NCBI RefSeq assembly: GCF_001420595.1
Contig: NZ_LJIX01000006.1
Span: 871,361 to 935,360 of the forward strand
Source: Cytobacillus solani
GTDB lineage: Bacteria > Bacillota > Bacilli > Bacillales > Cytobacillaceae
Reading direction: 5' to 3'
Length of the DNA stretch: 64,000 bases
Every line of letters starts with the position of its first letter. The first letter of the stretch is position 1. The position numbers were made by a program, and so were the translations under genes. The notes beneath the pieces were generated by a model. That model made no database searches. It was not told where the DNA came from and saw nothing but the letters and a program-made list of their open reading frames with translations. Of this stretch, positions 8,179-16,861 are shown piece after piece.

Positions 8179-8390
8179 TCAGACTGTAGACAAACTCGAA
8201 GACATCGAGTTTGTTTACGTCATTTTTCATTTACAATGATTATTAAGGCAGATGCTGTCTATAAGACACCTGCTATCTGTAAATTCCTTTTAGAAAAAAC
8301 CCTGCACTCCCTTATACTCGACTAAAAACAAAGGAAGGCTTTATGCGTAAACATGAATATGTTTATGATGAATCCTTAGTGATATTCTGG
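8179..8390 (+). pseudogene. Remnant of a second IS1182-family transposase
   Basis: Two short conserved transposase blocks survive in different frames. Frame from 8242 gives ADAVYKTPAICKFLLEK. A one-base shift later, frame from about 8298 gives PALPYTRLKTKEGFMRKHEY followed by VYDE, then a stop. These match the block between the second catalytic aspartate and the cysteine cluster of IS1182-type transposases (YKTPAI, LPYTRPKTK, KYEYVYDE). A small inverted repeat (ACAAACTCGA and TCGAGTTTGT) at about 8191-8215 may be a terminal fragment. The element is not identical to the intact one at 6007. Confidence 0.7.
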
Positions 8391-8393
8391 AAA

Positions 8394-8438
8394 AAATAAA
8401 AAGGCATTTGGGAATATGAGTATGCCTAAATGCCTTTT
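8394..8438 (-). terminator. Terminator of the MocR-type gene
   Basis: AAGGCATTT (8401-8409) pairs with AAATGCCTTTT (8428-8438). On the minus strand it is followed by a long T-rich run, as expected for the end of the gene at 8485. Confidence 0.6.
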
Positions 8439-8484
8439 GTCGTCAATCTGAGACAGGAATTTAAATTTCCTGTCTATTTCAATC

Positions 8485-9885
8485 TTAAATTCTCCACGTC
8501 TCTTTTAATAATTGAATGCCTTCTTCAATTTCTGTCTCTGATAACCCACCATACCCTAGTAAAATTTTTGAGCCCTTAGTTTGTTTGTGTCCATCATAAT
8601 AGATAGAAAATGGATAGACTTTTACCCCTGCATTTAAAGCAGCGGTAACTAGTTCTTCTTCCGACATTTGATTGTCCAATTCAATGATCAAATGCAGTCC
8701 AGACTTCTCTCCAATTACTTTAACATGACTGCCCATGTATGTGTTGATAGCTTGCATTAAGGTGCTTTGTTTTCTTCGGTAGAGTGTTCTCATTTTATTT
8801 AAATGGGTTTGCCAGTGACCTTCGTTCATAAAGTGATATAGTGTATGTTGATGAAGCCGTGATACGGTCTGTTTATAAATGGTGAAATGATCTTGGTACT
8901 TTCGTAGGAGTGATGTTGGCAATACTAAATAACTAATGCGAATGGATGGAATTAATGACTTTGAAAATGTCCCCATGTAAACGACCTTACCGTTATTATC
9001 CAACCCTTGCAAAGAAGGAATCGGTTTTCCTTTATACCTATACTCACCGTCATAATCATCCTCAATAATGAAACGATCATTCTCTTCAGCCCATTTTAAT
9101 AATTCCATTCTTCGAGTGATAGGCATGACCATTCCATCGGGAAATTGATGGGATGGAGTCACATAAGCAATACTCGCTTCACTAGATTTAAGAAGATTTA
9201 CATCCATTCCATCTTTATTAAGAGGAATAGAAACTATATTTATTCCCTGATCTTTTAAGACTGCTCTTATTCTGTGGAATCCTGGATTCTCAAGTGCAAA
9301 TGTATGTTGTTTCCCGATTAGTAAGCATAATAATATCATCAAAACTTGAGAACCAGCCCCAATAACAATTTGATCAGGAGAACACTTTACTCCTCTAGAT
9401 TCAAACAAGTACTTGGCAATTGCCATTCTAAGCTCAAGTTCCCCTTGAGGATCTCCAGTATAAAAAAGTTCCCCCTCCGTTTCATTTAATGATCGTATAG
9501 ATATTTTTTTCCAAATATTATACGGGAAATGTTTCAAGTCAACCTTTCCTGAATTGAAATCAATTTTAACATTTGGTGATTCCTTGTTGCGTTGTGTATT
9601 AATTTCACACGTGAATGGATTAGAGAATAGGTCATCTTCAAGAATGGAAACAAACAAACCTTGACGCTGTTTACTTTCTACATAGCCTTCAGCACATAGC
9701 TGGTCATATGCAGTCTGAACAGTATTTACACTCACTCCAAGATAACTGGATAGTTTGCGCTTTGATGGCAATTTCTCATTAGAAGGTATTCTTCCTGCAA
9801 TAATTTCCTTCTTAATATAATCTGTCAACTGAATGTATAATGGTTTATTACTTTTATTATCTAAAATAGGCGTTATTTCAATCAT
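8485..9885 (-). CDS. MocR-type transcription regulator (GntR HTH plus aminotransferase domain)
   Basis: A 466-residue fusion protein of the MocR/GabR/PdxR class, a PLP-binding DNA regulator. Residues about 10-75 form a GntR winged helix (NKPLYIQLTDYIKKEIIAGR, then LSSYLGVSVNTVQTAYDQL). Residues about 110-460 form a type I aminotransferase fold with the SHQFPDG motif, the EDDYDGEYRY motif and the PLP lysine in GTFSKSLIPSIRISYL. All PLP landmarks are present. The gene is divergent from the GNAT gene at 9992 with about 106 nt between, and such regulators often control a divergent neighbour. The effector is unknown. Confidence 0.9.
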   Translation of the reverse strand: MIEITPILDNKSNKPLYIQLTDYIKKEIIAGRIPSNEKLPSKRKLSSYLGVSVNTVQTAYDQLCAEGYVESKQRQGLFVSILEDDLFSNPFTCEINTQRNKESPNVKIDFNSGKVDLKHFPYNIWKKISIRSLNETEGELFYTGDPQGELELRMAIAKYLFESRGVKCSPDQIVIGAGSQVLMILLCLLIGKQHTFALENPGFHRIRAVLKDQGINIVSIPLNKDGMDVNLLKSSEASIAYVTPSHQFPDGMVMPITRRMELLKWAEENDRFIIEDDYDGEYRYKGKPIPSLQGLDNNGKVVYMGTFSKSLIPSIRISYLVLPTSLLRKYQDHFTIYKQTVSRLHQHTLYHFMNEGHWQTHLNKMRTLYRRKQSTLMQAINTYMGSHVKVIGEKSGLHLIIELDNQMSEEELVTAALNAGVKVYPFSIYYDGHKQTKGSKILLGYGGLSETEIEEGIQLLKETWRI

Positions 9886-9991
9886 ATGTTTTCACCTCAA
9901 ATCTAAGTTATCTGGTACTGTTGAAATTCATAAATCTGATTCTTTTAATTATACCAGTTTTTGATTTAATTAGAAAAAAGGAGGATGAAAA

Positions 9992-10435
9992 ATGATGAAC
10001 GAACAGAGAAGAGTTATTAAGGAATTAATGAATGAGAGTGAATGGAGAGAAGCATTTCCAATCATGAAGCAATTAAGGAGCCATTTAGAAGAAAGCGATT
10101 TTTTAGCATTAGTCAATGAGGCAAAACAAAAGCAGGAATATAAACTCTTTGCCCTATACGATAACCAAAAAGTGGTTGCCGTTACTGGCTTTATGCCAAT
10201 GGTGACATTGTATAATGGCAGGTTCATCTGGGTGTGTGATTTAGTAACCGATTCAACTAAACGATCAAGAGGCTATGGACAAGAACTGCTTGAATATGTA
10301 CATGATTGGTCACAGGAACATGGGTTTAAGATTGTTTCGCTTTCATCGGGTGTACAAAGGACAGAAGCCCATCATTTCTACGAAAATAAAATGGCATATG
10401 ACAAAGTAAGCTATGTATTTTTAAAAAGACTATAA
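9992..10435 (+). CDS. GNAT-family N-acetyltransferase
   Basis: A 147-residue single-domain GNAT. The acetyl-CoA loop is RSRGYGQELLEYV near residues 90-102, preceded by the beta-4 strand FIWVCDLVTD and followed by GFKIVSLSSG and a final AHHFYENKMAYDKVSYVF helix-strand, the canonical order. AAAAGGAGGATG lies upstream of ATG 9992/9995. Substrate unknown. It is divergent from the MocR-type regulator, a plausible controller. Confidence 0.85.
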   Translation: MMNEQRRVIKELMNESEWREAFPIMKQLRSHLEESDFLALVNEAKQKQEYKLFALYDNQKVVAVTGFMPMVTLYNGRFIWVCDLVTDSTKRSRGYGQELLEYVHDWSQEHGFKIVSLSSGVQRTEAHHFYENKMAYDKVSYVFLKRL

Positions 10436-10619
10436 TCTAAAGACTAATTGAGTAATAAAGGGTTGTAAAGAGCGTGAGGCATGGGTTTTGTTAATCGAAA
10501 AAGTTTTGTTTAAGCGCAAATTGGTGAAATATGGTGCTTTTAAAAGAACGGAATGTAGAATCAATTTGTAAGAGGGAAAGTATTCAAGCAACTGATAGAT
10601 GTAATAGATGACAACGTCG

Positions 10620-10690
10620 AATAAGAGCAAAATTCTGCAGCAAGAATTACGCTCTTTCTTTATGTAAAGGGCCTGTTTATTTAATATTTT
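10620..10690 (+). repeat. Intergenic structured repeat, copy 4
   Basis: AAATTCTGCAGCAAGAATT hairpin core, CGCTCTTTCTTTATGTAAAG, GGGCC and a TTTATTTAATA tail: an almost consensus copy, lacking part of the 5' edge. It lies 65 nt upstream of the Nudix gene at 10755. The stretch 10436-10754 shows nothing else. Confidence 0.8.
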
Positions 10691-10754
10691 GAAGGGATTT
10701 GAATTATCCTTCTAGAATAACCTTTACGATGTATAGAAAATATGGAGGGTATTA

Positions 10755-11159
10755 ATGATGTGGGAAGGATCAGCAGCTATTTGTATTAATGAAAAAGATG
10801 AAATCCTAATGGTAGCACAAGAAAAACCAAATGAGCCGGAACTTTGGTCTGTTCCCTCAGGTGGAGTAGAAGAAAATGAAACATTTGAAGAATGTTGTGC
10901 TCGTGAAGTATTTGAGGAAACCGGCTATAGGATTAAGGTAATTAAAAAAGTACATGAACGTGATGGAATTACTTATAAGGTAGATGTCCATGTTAAGTAT
11001 TTTGAAGTCCAACTTATAGGGGGAGAAAAGAAAATTCAAGATCCAGATCAGTTAATTTTAGATATTAGTTGGATACCTATATCTAAAATTAGTGAAATAA
11101 AAATGCTATTTGAAGAGGAACGTGAAATACTACTAAATTACTTGCAAGGTAGAAATTAA
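10755..11159 (+). CDS. Nudix hydrolase
   Basis: A 134-residue single-domain Nudix pyrophosphohydrolase. The Nudix box G-x5-E-x7-REVFEETG is complete (residues about 36-58, starting GGVEENETFEEC), with the metal-binding glutamates present. Such enzymes hydrolyse a nucleoside diphosphate linked to another moiety; the substrate cannot be inferred. GGAGGG (10743-10748) precedes the tandem ATGs at 10755 and 10758. Confidence 0.88.
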   Translation: MMWEGSAAICINEKDEILMVAQEKPNEPELWSVPSGGVEENETFEECCAREVFEETGYRIKVIKKVHERDGITYKVDVHVKYFEVQLIGGEKKIQDPDQLILDISWIPISKISEIKMLFEEEREILLNYLQGRN

Positions 11160-11187
11160 GCTAACATATATCATTAGTTCTTCTTCC

Positions 11188-11230
11188 AGAATCGGGCGCG
11201 TTTATTTAATAAAGCTTCTTTTTAAACAAA
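11188..11230 (+). repeat. Partial intergenic structured repeat, copy 5
   Basis: CAGAATCGGGCGCG opening and an AAAGCTTCTTTTT right arm remain; the conserved 3' GGGCC tail is gone. Immediately upstream of the GNAT gene at 11257. Confidence 0.5.
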
Positions 11231-11256
11231 TTTGGAATTTTTAAAGGGGAAAAAAC

Positions 11257-11784
11257 ATGTATATAAAAACAGAAAGATTAATTATACGTAATTTTGAATT
11301 AGATGATTGGAAAGAGGTACATGAGTATACTTCCAAAAAGAATGTGATGAAATATATGCCTGAAGGTGTATTAACGGAAAAAGATACAAAGGAGTTTATT
11401 AATAGAAATATTGGTGATTCAGCTGAGAAATTTCCAGTAATATTAGCTGAAGAAAATATTTTAATCGGGCATGTTGAGTTCTTCAAATATTTTGGAGAGC
11501 ATTCTTATGAAATTGGGTGGGTATTTAACCCTGAATATTACAATAAAGGTTACGCTTCGGAAGCTGCATCTGCCATATTAAAATATGGTTTTGAGGATCT
11601 AAAGTTACATAGAATTGTAGCTACATGTCAGCCAGAAAATATTCCATCTTATCGTGTCATGGAAAAAATCGGCATGAGAAGAGAAGGTTATTTTAAAAAA
11701 TGCATTCCTCATGGTGATCAATGGTGGGATGAATATTGCTATGCTATTTTAGAGGAAGAATATCAAATACGGCCCAGTAAGTGA
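11257..11784 (+). CDS. RimJ/RimL-type GNAT acetyltransferase
   Basis: A 175-residue acetyltransferase of the Acetyltransf_3 type, opening with the characteristic MYIKTERLIIRNFELDDWKE. The acetyl-CoA motif is YNKGYASEAASAIL near residues 99-112. Later motifs are HRIVATCQPENIPSYRVMEK and GMRREGYFKK, which are near-diagnostic of ribosomal-protein or small-molecule alpha-N-acetyltransferases in this subfamily. AAGGGG lies 8 nt before the ATG. Substrate unknown. Confidence 0.9.
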   Translation: MYIKTERLIIRNFELDDWKEVHEYTSKKNVMKYMPEGVLTEKDTKEFINRNIGDSAEKFPVILAEENILIGHVEFFKYFGEHSYEIGWVFNPEYYNKGYASEAASAILKYGFEDLKLHRIVATCQPENIPSYRVMEKIGMRREGYFKKCIPHGDQWWDEYCYAILEEEYQIRPSK

Positions 11785-12079
11785 TCTCATAAAAATATGT
11801 ACAAACAATGTTTACAAAGGACTAATTGAGGTAGGTACAGTATTTGTTCATCCAGATTTTCAAAGGAATGGAGTAGGGAATTTATTACTGAAGGCAATTT
11901 ATTATACTATGCAAAAAAATGGGATTAAAGAATTTTGTTTAGATTGTGGATATAATAGTGCCCAAAAAATTTGGAAAAGGAAATTTGGAGCGCCTGATTA
12001 CCTGTTTAAGGATTATTGGGACAAAGGACATGATCATATGATTTGGAGAATAAAGGTCAGTGATTGTATAACAGAATAA
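11777..12079 (+). pseudogene. Truncated GNAT acetyltransferase (C-terminal half)
   Basis: About 100 open codons without a start codon, overlapping the end of the preceding gene in another frame. The acetyl-CoA signature VHPDFQRNGVGNLLLKAI is intact, followed by a plausible GNAT C-terminus ending KDYWDKGHDHMIWRIKV. The N-terminal half is missing, so this is a gene remnant rather than a working enzyme. Confidence 0.7.
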
Positions 12080-12232
12080 AAAATTTTTTTTCAAATAAAG
12101 AAGCAGCGTTAAAGAAAGAAGAAATTGTTTTTAATATTGTGATCATATTTTAGCTATTCTAGAAAAGTGCGCATGTACTTTGGATAAAAAAAGAAATATA
12201 AATATCAATCTTAAATGGGGGAAAGTTAATTT

Positions 12233-12667
12233 ATGAAACGAGTAGATGTAACATACGTACTTCTCTTTGATGATCAGGGCGAGAATGTATTGATGGTAAA
12301 AAATAAAGGAGAAAACTCTTCTTACTATACACTTCCTGGAGGAGCAGTTGAGCCAGGAGAAACACTTGAAGAAGCTGCTATCCGTGAAGTGAAAGAAGAA
12401 ACAGGCTTAGATGTAGAGATAGATGGTGTTTTTTCTGTAAGTGAAGCATTCTTCGAAGAAAGAGGACACCATGTTATTTTCTTTACTTTTAGAGGGAAAA
12501 TAATCGGGGGAGAAATGAATATTTCAATGCCAGAAGAAATCGAAGAACTCACTTGGATGGATTCACAGAAAGCAGAAGATTACATACATATAACCAATTC
12601 AAAGGGATTAATAAAACGTAAATCAACAGTACCATATTTACTTAGAAAAAGAATTATTCAAATTTAA
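12233..12667 (+). CDS. Nudix hydrolase
   Basis: A 144-residue Nudix protein with a perfect box starting LPGGAVEPGETLEEAA and ending REVKEETGL (residues about 36-60). The N-terminal strand DVTYVLLFDDQGENVLMV and the acidic stretch EEIEELTWMD are typical of MutT-like house-cleaning enzymes. AATGGGGGAAAG precedes the ATG. Second Nudix gene within 2 kb, but not an obvious duplicate of the one at 10755. Substrate unknown. Confidence 0.88.
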   Translation: MKRVDVTYVLLFDDQGENVLMVKNKGENSSYYTLPGGAVEPGETLEEAAIREVKEETGLDVEIDGVFSVSEAFFEERGHHVIFFTFRGKIIGGEMNISMPEEIEELTWMDSQKAEDYIHITNSKGLIKRKSTVPYLLRKRIIQI

Positions 12668-12711
12668 TTATTTTCTTTACGAACTTGTACTTTTGTTGAT
12701 TAATATTGTTG

Positions 12712-12780
12712 ATGTTCCGTAATTGTGCGCTTTCCTGTAATAAGGATAAGTGCTTATTTTTCAGGGCCACATTCTGGAGT
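12712..12780 (+). repeat. Intergenic structured repeat, copy 6
   Basis: TGTGCGCTTTCCTGTAATAA, GGATAAGTGCTTATTTTTCA, then GGGCCACATTCTGG. The stem sequence differs from copies 2 and 4, but its arms GCGCTTTCC and GGATAAGTGC still pair. Confidence 0.75.
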
Positions 12781-12820
12781 ATTGTATTGTGAAAGAAATT
12801 GAATTTTAAAGTAATAGGTA

Positions 12821-13012
12821 TTAAGTAAAAAGGTGCAGTAGTATCCCTATAATTACATAAGCTGTGTGTTTTGTTCTGATTGTATCTCCACCAATGACAG
12901 CTAAATAACCGAATAATAGGTTGTCTTCATTTTCAACAACAAATATAGCTGAGTTTTTCTTTTTCCCTATTTGTTCTAACCATTTCTTTATTTGTTCAGG
13001 AGTTCCCTTTCT
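12821..13012 (-). pseudogene. GNAT fragment
   Basis: Reading right to left gives GTPEQIKKWLEQIGKKKNSA, IFVVENEDNLLFGYLAVIGG and TIRTKHTAYVIIG, which is the middle of a GNAT acetyltransferase up to the strand before the acetyl-CoA loop. Then the frame ends in ILLHLFT and a stop. No start codon is available at the other end. Both ends are missing. Confidence 0.65.
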
Positions 13013-13102
13013 TTAACGAATAAGTAAATTTTAACCTGAAAAGCCGAATTCCTGAACCTAAGGAATCGGCTTTTTGTATCTGTCTTCTTAAACTATTTTG
13101 TC

Positions 13103-13603
13103 TTAACTCTGGTACCAATATAAAGCGTAGTCATTCATTGTCGAAGCGTACCCTTGTTGTCTTAACATAGTCGTTATGTTCCCTCGATGATAAGTACCAT
13201 GATTAGCAACATGAAATAACATTTCCGAGTAAGCCGTTTCTCTAGCACCGGTCCAAGGATTATTCAAATGAATCTTTTGTTCTAAATCGTTTTGATTATT
13301 GATCCAATCTTCATATTGTGAAGCTAATTCCTTATAAGATTTAACAAACTCATCTGCGGAAAATAAATTAGACTTTTCTTGGAGAGCGATAGAAATTGCC
13401 AATGCTTCTTGCATATCCATTCCCTTAAGTACTTGTAACCACATAACATCTACTACATAGATGTGACTAAACGTTTGAGCAATCGTTGGATATGAACTGC
13501 TTACCTCTTCATATAGGACATTACTTGGTAATTCTTTTATTCTTTCTAGTAACAGCTTATTAGCCCAAACATGATACTTATACATATTTTTTGCATGGTT
13601 CAT
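13103..13603 (-). CDS. DinB-family four-helix protein
   Basis: A 166-residue DinB/YfiT-superfamily protein. The three histidine metal ligands expected in the fold are visible: one in AQTFSHIYVVD and two in the C-terminal FHVANHGTYHRG. The family includes nickel/zinc-binding and thiol-dependent transferases, mostly of unknown substrate. AAGGAGTAG lies before the ATG. It is followed on the same strand, 78 nt upstream, by the WYL regulator at 13682, so the two may share a transcript. Confidence 0.85.
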   Translation of the reverse strand: MNHAKNMYKYHVWANKLLLERIKELPSNVLYEEVSSSYPTIAQTFSHIYVVDVMWLQVLKGMDMQEALAISIALQEKSNLFSADEFVKSYKELASQYEDWINNQNDLEQKIHLNNPWTGARETAYSEMLFHVANHGTYHRGNITTMLRQQGYASTMNDYALYWYQS

Positions 13604-13681
13604 TTAACATCTACTCCTTAATTTCTGTTTTTGTAACAGTTGATATTTGTATTATAAAAAAAGATATATGACAGCATCTTG

Positions 13682-14596
13682 TCATACATCTTTATAAACT
13701 TTCATTATTTTTTTTGCCTCATCTAATAAAATGGATTGCAGTTTCACAGGCTTTAAAACTTTAGCCCCGCTGCCAAAGCTTAAAAGAATGGATTTAAGCC
13801 ATCCAGCATGCAGAGGCTGGTAAACAGAAATTGTCAGTGTCATACTTCCATCACTGTTAAAGACCTTTGATGAATTTTGGAATTGGTCTAATACTTCTGC
13901 TAAGGAATCAGGATTCACCCGGATTACCACATCCTCAAATCCATCTAGATCAAAATCTGAATAAGATGAGTCACCTTTCATTTCGTGAGTTTGCAGTAAC
14001 TTTTCTTGTTTCAGAATGATATTCAGCATACGTGATACTCTAAATTCTCTATAATTCTGACGTTCTCTGCAATAACCATATACATACCAGCTGCGAAACT
14101 TATAATGAAGATGAACAGGTTCTAATTCACGTGATGTAAATTCATTTTTTTTACTTACATAATCAAAGTGGATGACCCTTTTTTCCTGTATAGCTTTTCG
14201 CAGATCGATTAATGAAGCCGGTTCTGTTTTATCGCTTTCCAAGTTAACTAATAAAGCACTAGTGTTGCCGCTTGTATCCAGTGTTTTTAATCTTTCTATC
14301 GTTTGTTCAACTTCCTTATCTTCAAAAATACGTGATAAACTGCTTAATACTGTGATTAGATTCAATATGTCATAGGAACCCATTAAGCTTTTATCAAATT
14401 TGTATCCCTTTATGATACCGAAACCTCCGTTAGTACCATGATAAGAAACGACTGGTATTCCGGCAGCACAAATAGCTTCGATGTCTCTATATATGGTTCG
14501 AGATGATACTTGGAATTCTTCAGCTAAACTAGAAGCTGATAAAATTTCATTATTTAGGAGCTTGAATATGATGGATATCAAACGTTCTAATTTCAA
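13682..14596 (-). CDS. YafY-type HTH/WYL transcriptional regulator
   Basis: A 304-residue regulator. Residues 1-58 form a DeoR/HTH_11 winged helix (MKLERLISIIFKLLNNEI, then AEEFQVSSRTIYRDIEAICA). From about residue 135 is a WYL domain (HFDYVSKKNEFTSRELEPVH, then WYVYGYCRERQNYREFRVSRM), and the C-terminal WCX-like part follows. WYL proteins sense nucleic-acid or small-molecule ligands. It lies directly upstream of the DinB gene on the same strand and may control it; this is inferred from position only. Confidence 0.88.
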   Translation of the reverse strand: MKLERLISIIFKLLNNEILSASSLAEEFQVSSRTIYRDIEAICAAGIPVVSYHGTNGGFGIIKGYKFDKSLMGSYDILNLITVLSSLSRIFEDKEVEQTIERLKTLDTSGNTSALLVNLESDKTEPASLIDLRKAIQEKRVIHFDYVSKKNEFTSRELEPVHLHYKFRSWYVYGYCRERQNYREFRVSRMLNIILKQEKLLQTHEMKGDSSYSDFDLDGFEDVVIRVNPDSLAEVLDQFQNSSKVFNSDGSMTLTISVYQPLHAGWLKSILLSFGSGAKVLKPVKLQSILLDEAKKIMKVYKDV

Positions 14597-14767
14597 TTCT
14601 CATTTCCTTCCCTCAATAATTAATTTAGCGACTATTGTCATTCCAAACCCTAATTAAATTCTTAATTTTCATTTTTGAACGTATCCTTTCTAAAAATGAA
14701 TATTTGTACATAGTGTAACTGTTAATTCGTTTATTTGAAATAAAAAATCATTAAAGTTTGCTAACCT

Positions 14768-14820
14768 AAACTAGGATAAGAGCTCATTTTTCATGTAAGG
14801 GCAAGATGTTTAGTAAATAA
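14768..14820 (+). repeat. 3' half of intergenic structured repeat, copy 7
   Basis: AACTAGGATAAGAGCTCATT, then TTTCATGTAAGGGCAAGATG and TTTAGTAAATAA correspond to the loop, right arm and conserved 3' tail of the family; the left arm is lost. The fragment at 14821 starts exactly where this copy ends. Confidence 0.65.
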
Positions 14821-15003
14821 GGAGATGAACGTAATGGCCTCTCCTCGCTCTGCAGCATCGCCCCATTTCTTGAAAATGAGTTCTTGCAAGAACTGGCGGT
14901 GGATGCGCTTGAGAAACAGGGATTTTCTGAAGTACAGCCACTACTGCCTTTCATTGACGCTGATAGGCTTGTCAAAGAAAGAAGATACAGGAGCATGATA
15001 TAG
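14821..15003 (+). pseudogene. Unrecognised gene fragment
   Basis: About 60 open codons that start immediately after the repeat's 3' end and stop at TAG. The reading gives IAPFLENEFLQELAVDALEK, QGFSEVQPLLPFIDADRLVK, a helical sequence with two APFL/LPFI-type half-repeats. No start codon and no ribosome-binding site. GC content is visibly higher than its surroundings. I do not recognise the parent family. Confidence 0.45.
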
Positions 15004-15190
15004 CGGCAGCACCGCATAGCGCCTGAATATCATGAATAAGAACATTAAAAATTTTTAGTATTCAATTATGTTTTTATTGACGAACGTGTGTTCTGTATTG
15101 TAAAGTGTGTTTATGGTGATAATAGTTGGGAGTTACTCCTACTTGGAAATTACTTGAGCATTGAAGAAATTAAGACTAAGGAGCTGTTGA

Positions 15191-15622
15191 ATGATGTCAG
15201 TTAGTTTGAATCCGTATTTGATTTTTGATGGGAACGCGAGAGAAGCTGTCCATTTTTACGAGAAAGCGCTTGGCGGAAAAGTGATGGGTATCATGACGTT
15301 CGGAGATATGCCGGCAGACCCGAATTACCCGTTGACGGATGATATGAAGAATCGAGTTATGCATGCACATTTGAAAGTTGGAGAAGCAGACCTCATGTTC
15401 AGCGATACATACGAAGGCATGCCTTATCAGCCAGGCAATACGATTCAGATGGCCATTCATCCGAAAGAAGAGGCTAGAGCTAGAGAAATCTTTGCTGCTT
15501 TGGAAGACGGCGGACAAGTCATTATGCCCCTTCAGAAGACGGATTGGAGCGCCTTGTATGGGCAAGTAAAGGACAAGTTCGGCGTTACTTTCCAAGTGAA
15601 TGTCCCTGGAGAGCAATCGTAG
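15191..15622 (+). CDS. PhnB/YjdN-like VOC protein
   Basis: A 143-residue glyoxalase/VOC-fold protein with the PhnB-type opening SLNPYLIFDGNAREAVHFYE, the FGDMPADPNYP insertion, and the closing WSALYGQVKDKFGVTFQVN. Family members (3-demethylubiquinone-9 3-methyltransferase-like, PF06983 type) mostly have no assigned substrate. The ATG pair at 15191/15194 follows AAGGAG (15179-15184). Monocistronic. Confidence 0.88.
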   Translation: MMSVSLNPYLIFDGNAREAVHFYEKALGGKVMGIMTFGDMPADPNYPLTDDMKNRVMHAHLKVGEADLMFSDTYEGMPYQPGNTIQMAIHPKEEARAREIFAALEDGGQVIMPLQKTDWSALYGQVKDKFGVTFQVNVPGEQS

Positions 15623-15748
15623 TATTAGAAAAAAGCTTTCCGCTCTACCAACAAACAAAGCCTCTGTTTACGAATGGACAGGAGGTCAACTTATTTGCCA
15701 ATACAATGTTTGTGTGGCTAATGAATAAATCCTGCGAGGTCAAGATCC

Positions 15749-15816
15749 TTCCAAAAAGAGTGCAATTCGGCAGTAAGAATTGCGCTCTTTCATTTTGTAA
15801 AGGAGCAGATTTTTGA
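15749..15816 (+). repeat. Intergenic structured repeat, copy 8
   Basis: AAAGAGTGCAATTCGGCAGT, AAGAATTGCGCTCTTTCATT, then TTGTAAAGGAGCAGATTTTT. A long hairpin (AAAGAGTGCAATTC with GAATTGCGCTCTTT, one G-T pair) with the standard tail, upstream of the hydrolase gene at 15951. Confidence 0.8.
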
Positions 15817-15950
15817 AGATGAGCAAGGAATATTCAACAAAAGGGAAGAAGCGTTTAAGAAGGTAAAATTCACACATTCGCTGAATATATAGATATAGAA
15901 ATTAAATAAATCGGGTTTCAAATGACGAAACCACTAGGAGTTGACCGGAG

Positions 15951-16640
15951 ATGGAAATACGTGTGAATCAAATTGAATTGAATGGACTCACTTTTCAATA
16001 TCGTGAGAGTGGGGAACCTTCTGCACCACCACTTGTTGCCCTTCACGCGCTGGGAAAAAGTGCAGAATCATGGGATCATGTGGCTGCTAGCTTAGCAGAA
16101 AAATACCGCATTTTAGCTTTAGACCAAAGAGGTCATGGTGGAAGTGCGAGAACGAGTACATACTCTTTTGAATTGATGTGTGATGACTTGCTTTATTTTG
16201 CAGATGTGTTGAATTTAGAACGGTTTACGCTAATTGGTCATTCCATGGGGGGAACAGTTTCATATCTTTTCGCGGAAACATTTCCTTCGAGGATAGAGCG
16301 GTTGATTGTTGAAGACACTCCTCCTCCTTTTCCAAATAAGCCGATCGAAATTCCTTCCGAACCTTCTGATCCTCTGCCGTTCGATTGGCTGGTTGTACCT
16401 TCGATTCTACGCCAACTTAATGAACCTAATCCTAATTGGTGGGCACGTCTCGCCGACATTATCATACCGACGCTTATTATAGGCGGTGGGGCTAGTCATA
16501 TTCCTCAAAATAAATTACTGGAAGTCTCTAAGCTTATTCCTGATTGCGACCTGGTAACGATAGAGAATGCCGGGCACCATGTGCATGAGGATAATTTACC
16601 AGCCTTCTTAGCTGCCATAAAAAGTTTTCTTGATTCATGA
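15951..16640 (+). CDS. Alpha/beta-fold hydrolase
   Basis: A 229-residue alpha/beta hydrolase, slightly short for the superfamily, with a reduced cap. Landmarks are LHALGKSAESW (oxyanion hole), DQRGHGGSA, nucleophile elbow GHSMGG near residues 96-101, and the catalytic histidine in NAGHHVHEDN near the C-terminus. Cytoplasmic; substrate unknown. GGAG at 15946 is close to the ATG, and TTGACCGGAG forms the ribosome-binding site. Monocistronic. Confidence 0.85.
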   Translation: MEIRVNQIELNGLTFQYRESGEPSAPPLVALHALGKSAESWDHVAASLAEKYRILALDQRGHGGSARTSTYSFELMCDDLLYFADVLNLERFTLIGHSMGGTVSYLFAETFPSRIERLIVEDTPPPFPNKPIEIPSEPSDPLPFDWLVVPSILRQLNEPNPNWWARLADIIIPTLIIGGGASHIPQNKLLEVSKLIPDCDLVTIENAGHHVHEDNLPAFLAAIKSFLDS

Positions 16641-16861
16641 ATTTTCGAAAGCGATTATTACTACCCTGAATTATTGTAGCAATGTAAAAAGCTTGATTAT
16701 AATTAAGTATGTTCTTTTATAAAAAAGATGGACAAAATCCCTTTTTACTTTTGTGGCTGCTCAGAATTACCTAGCATGTTACTCAATTAAAGGGTCAGAT
16801 TGTGAAGTAAAAACAAACAACGGATATTAGACCCCTCTCTCATACCCGTTGCCTATTTATT

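Noticed and set aside
15544-15816. 90-codon plus-strand ORF overlapping the VOC gene end
   Set aside because: It is out of frame with a clear VOC protein and runs through a structured repeat; a shadow frame.
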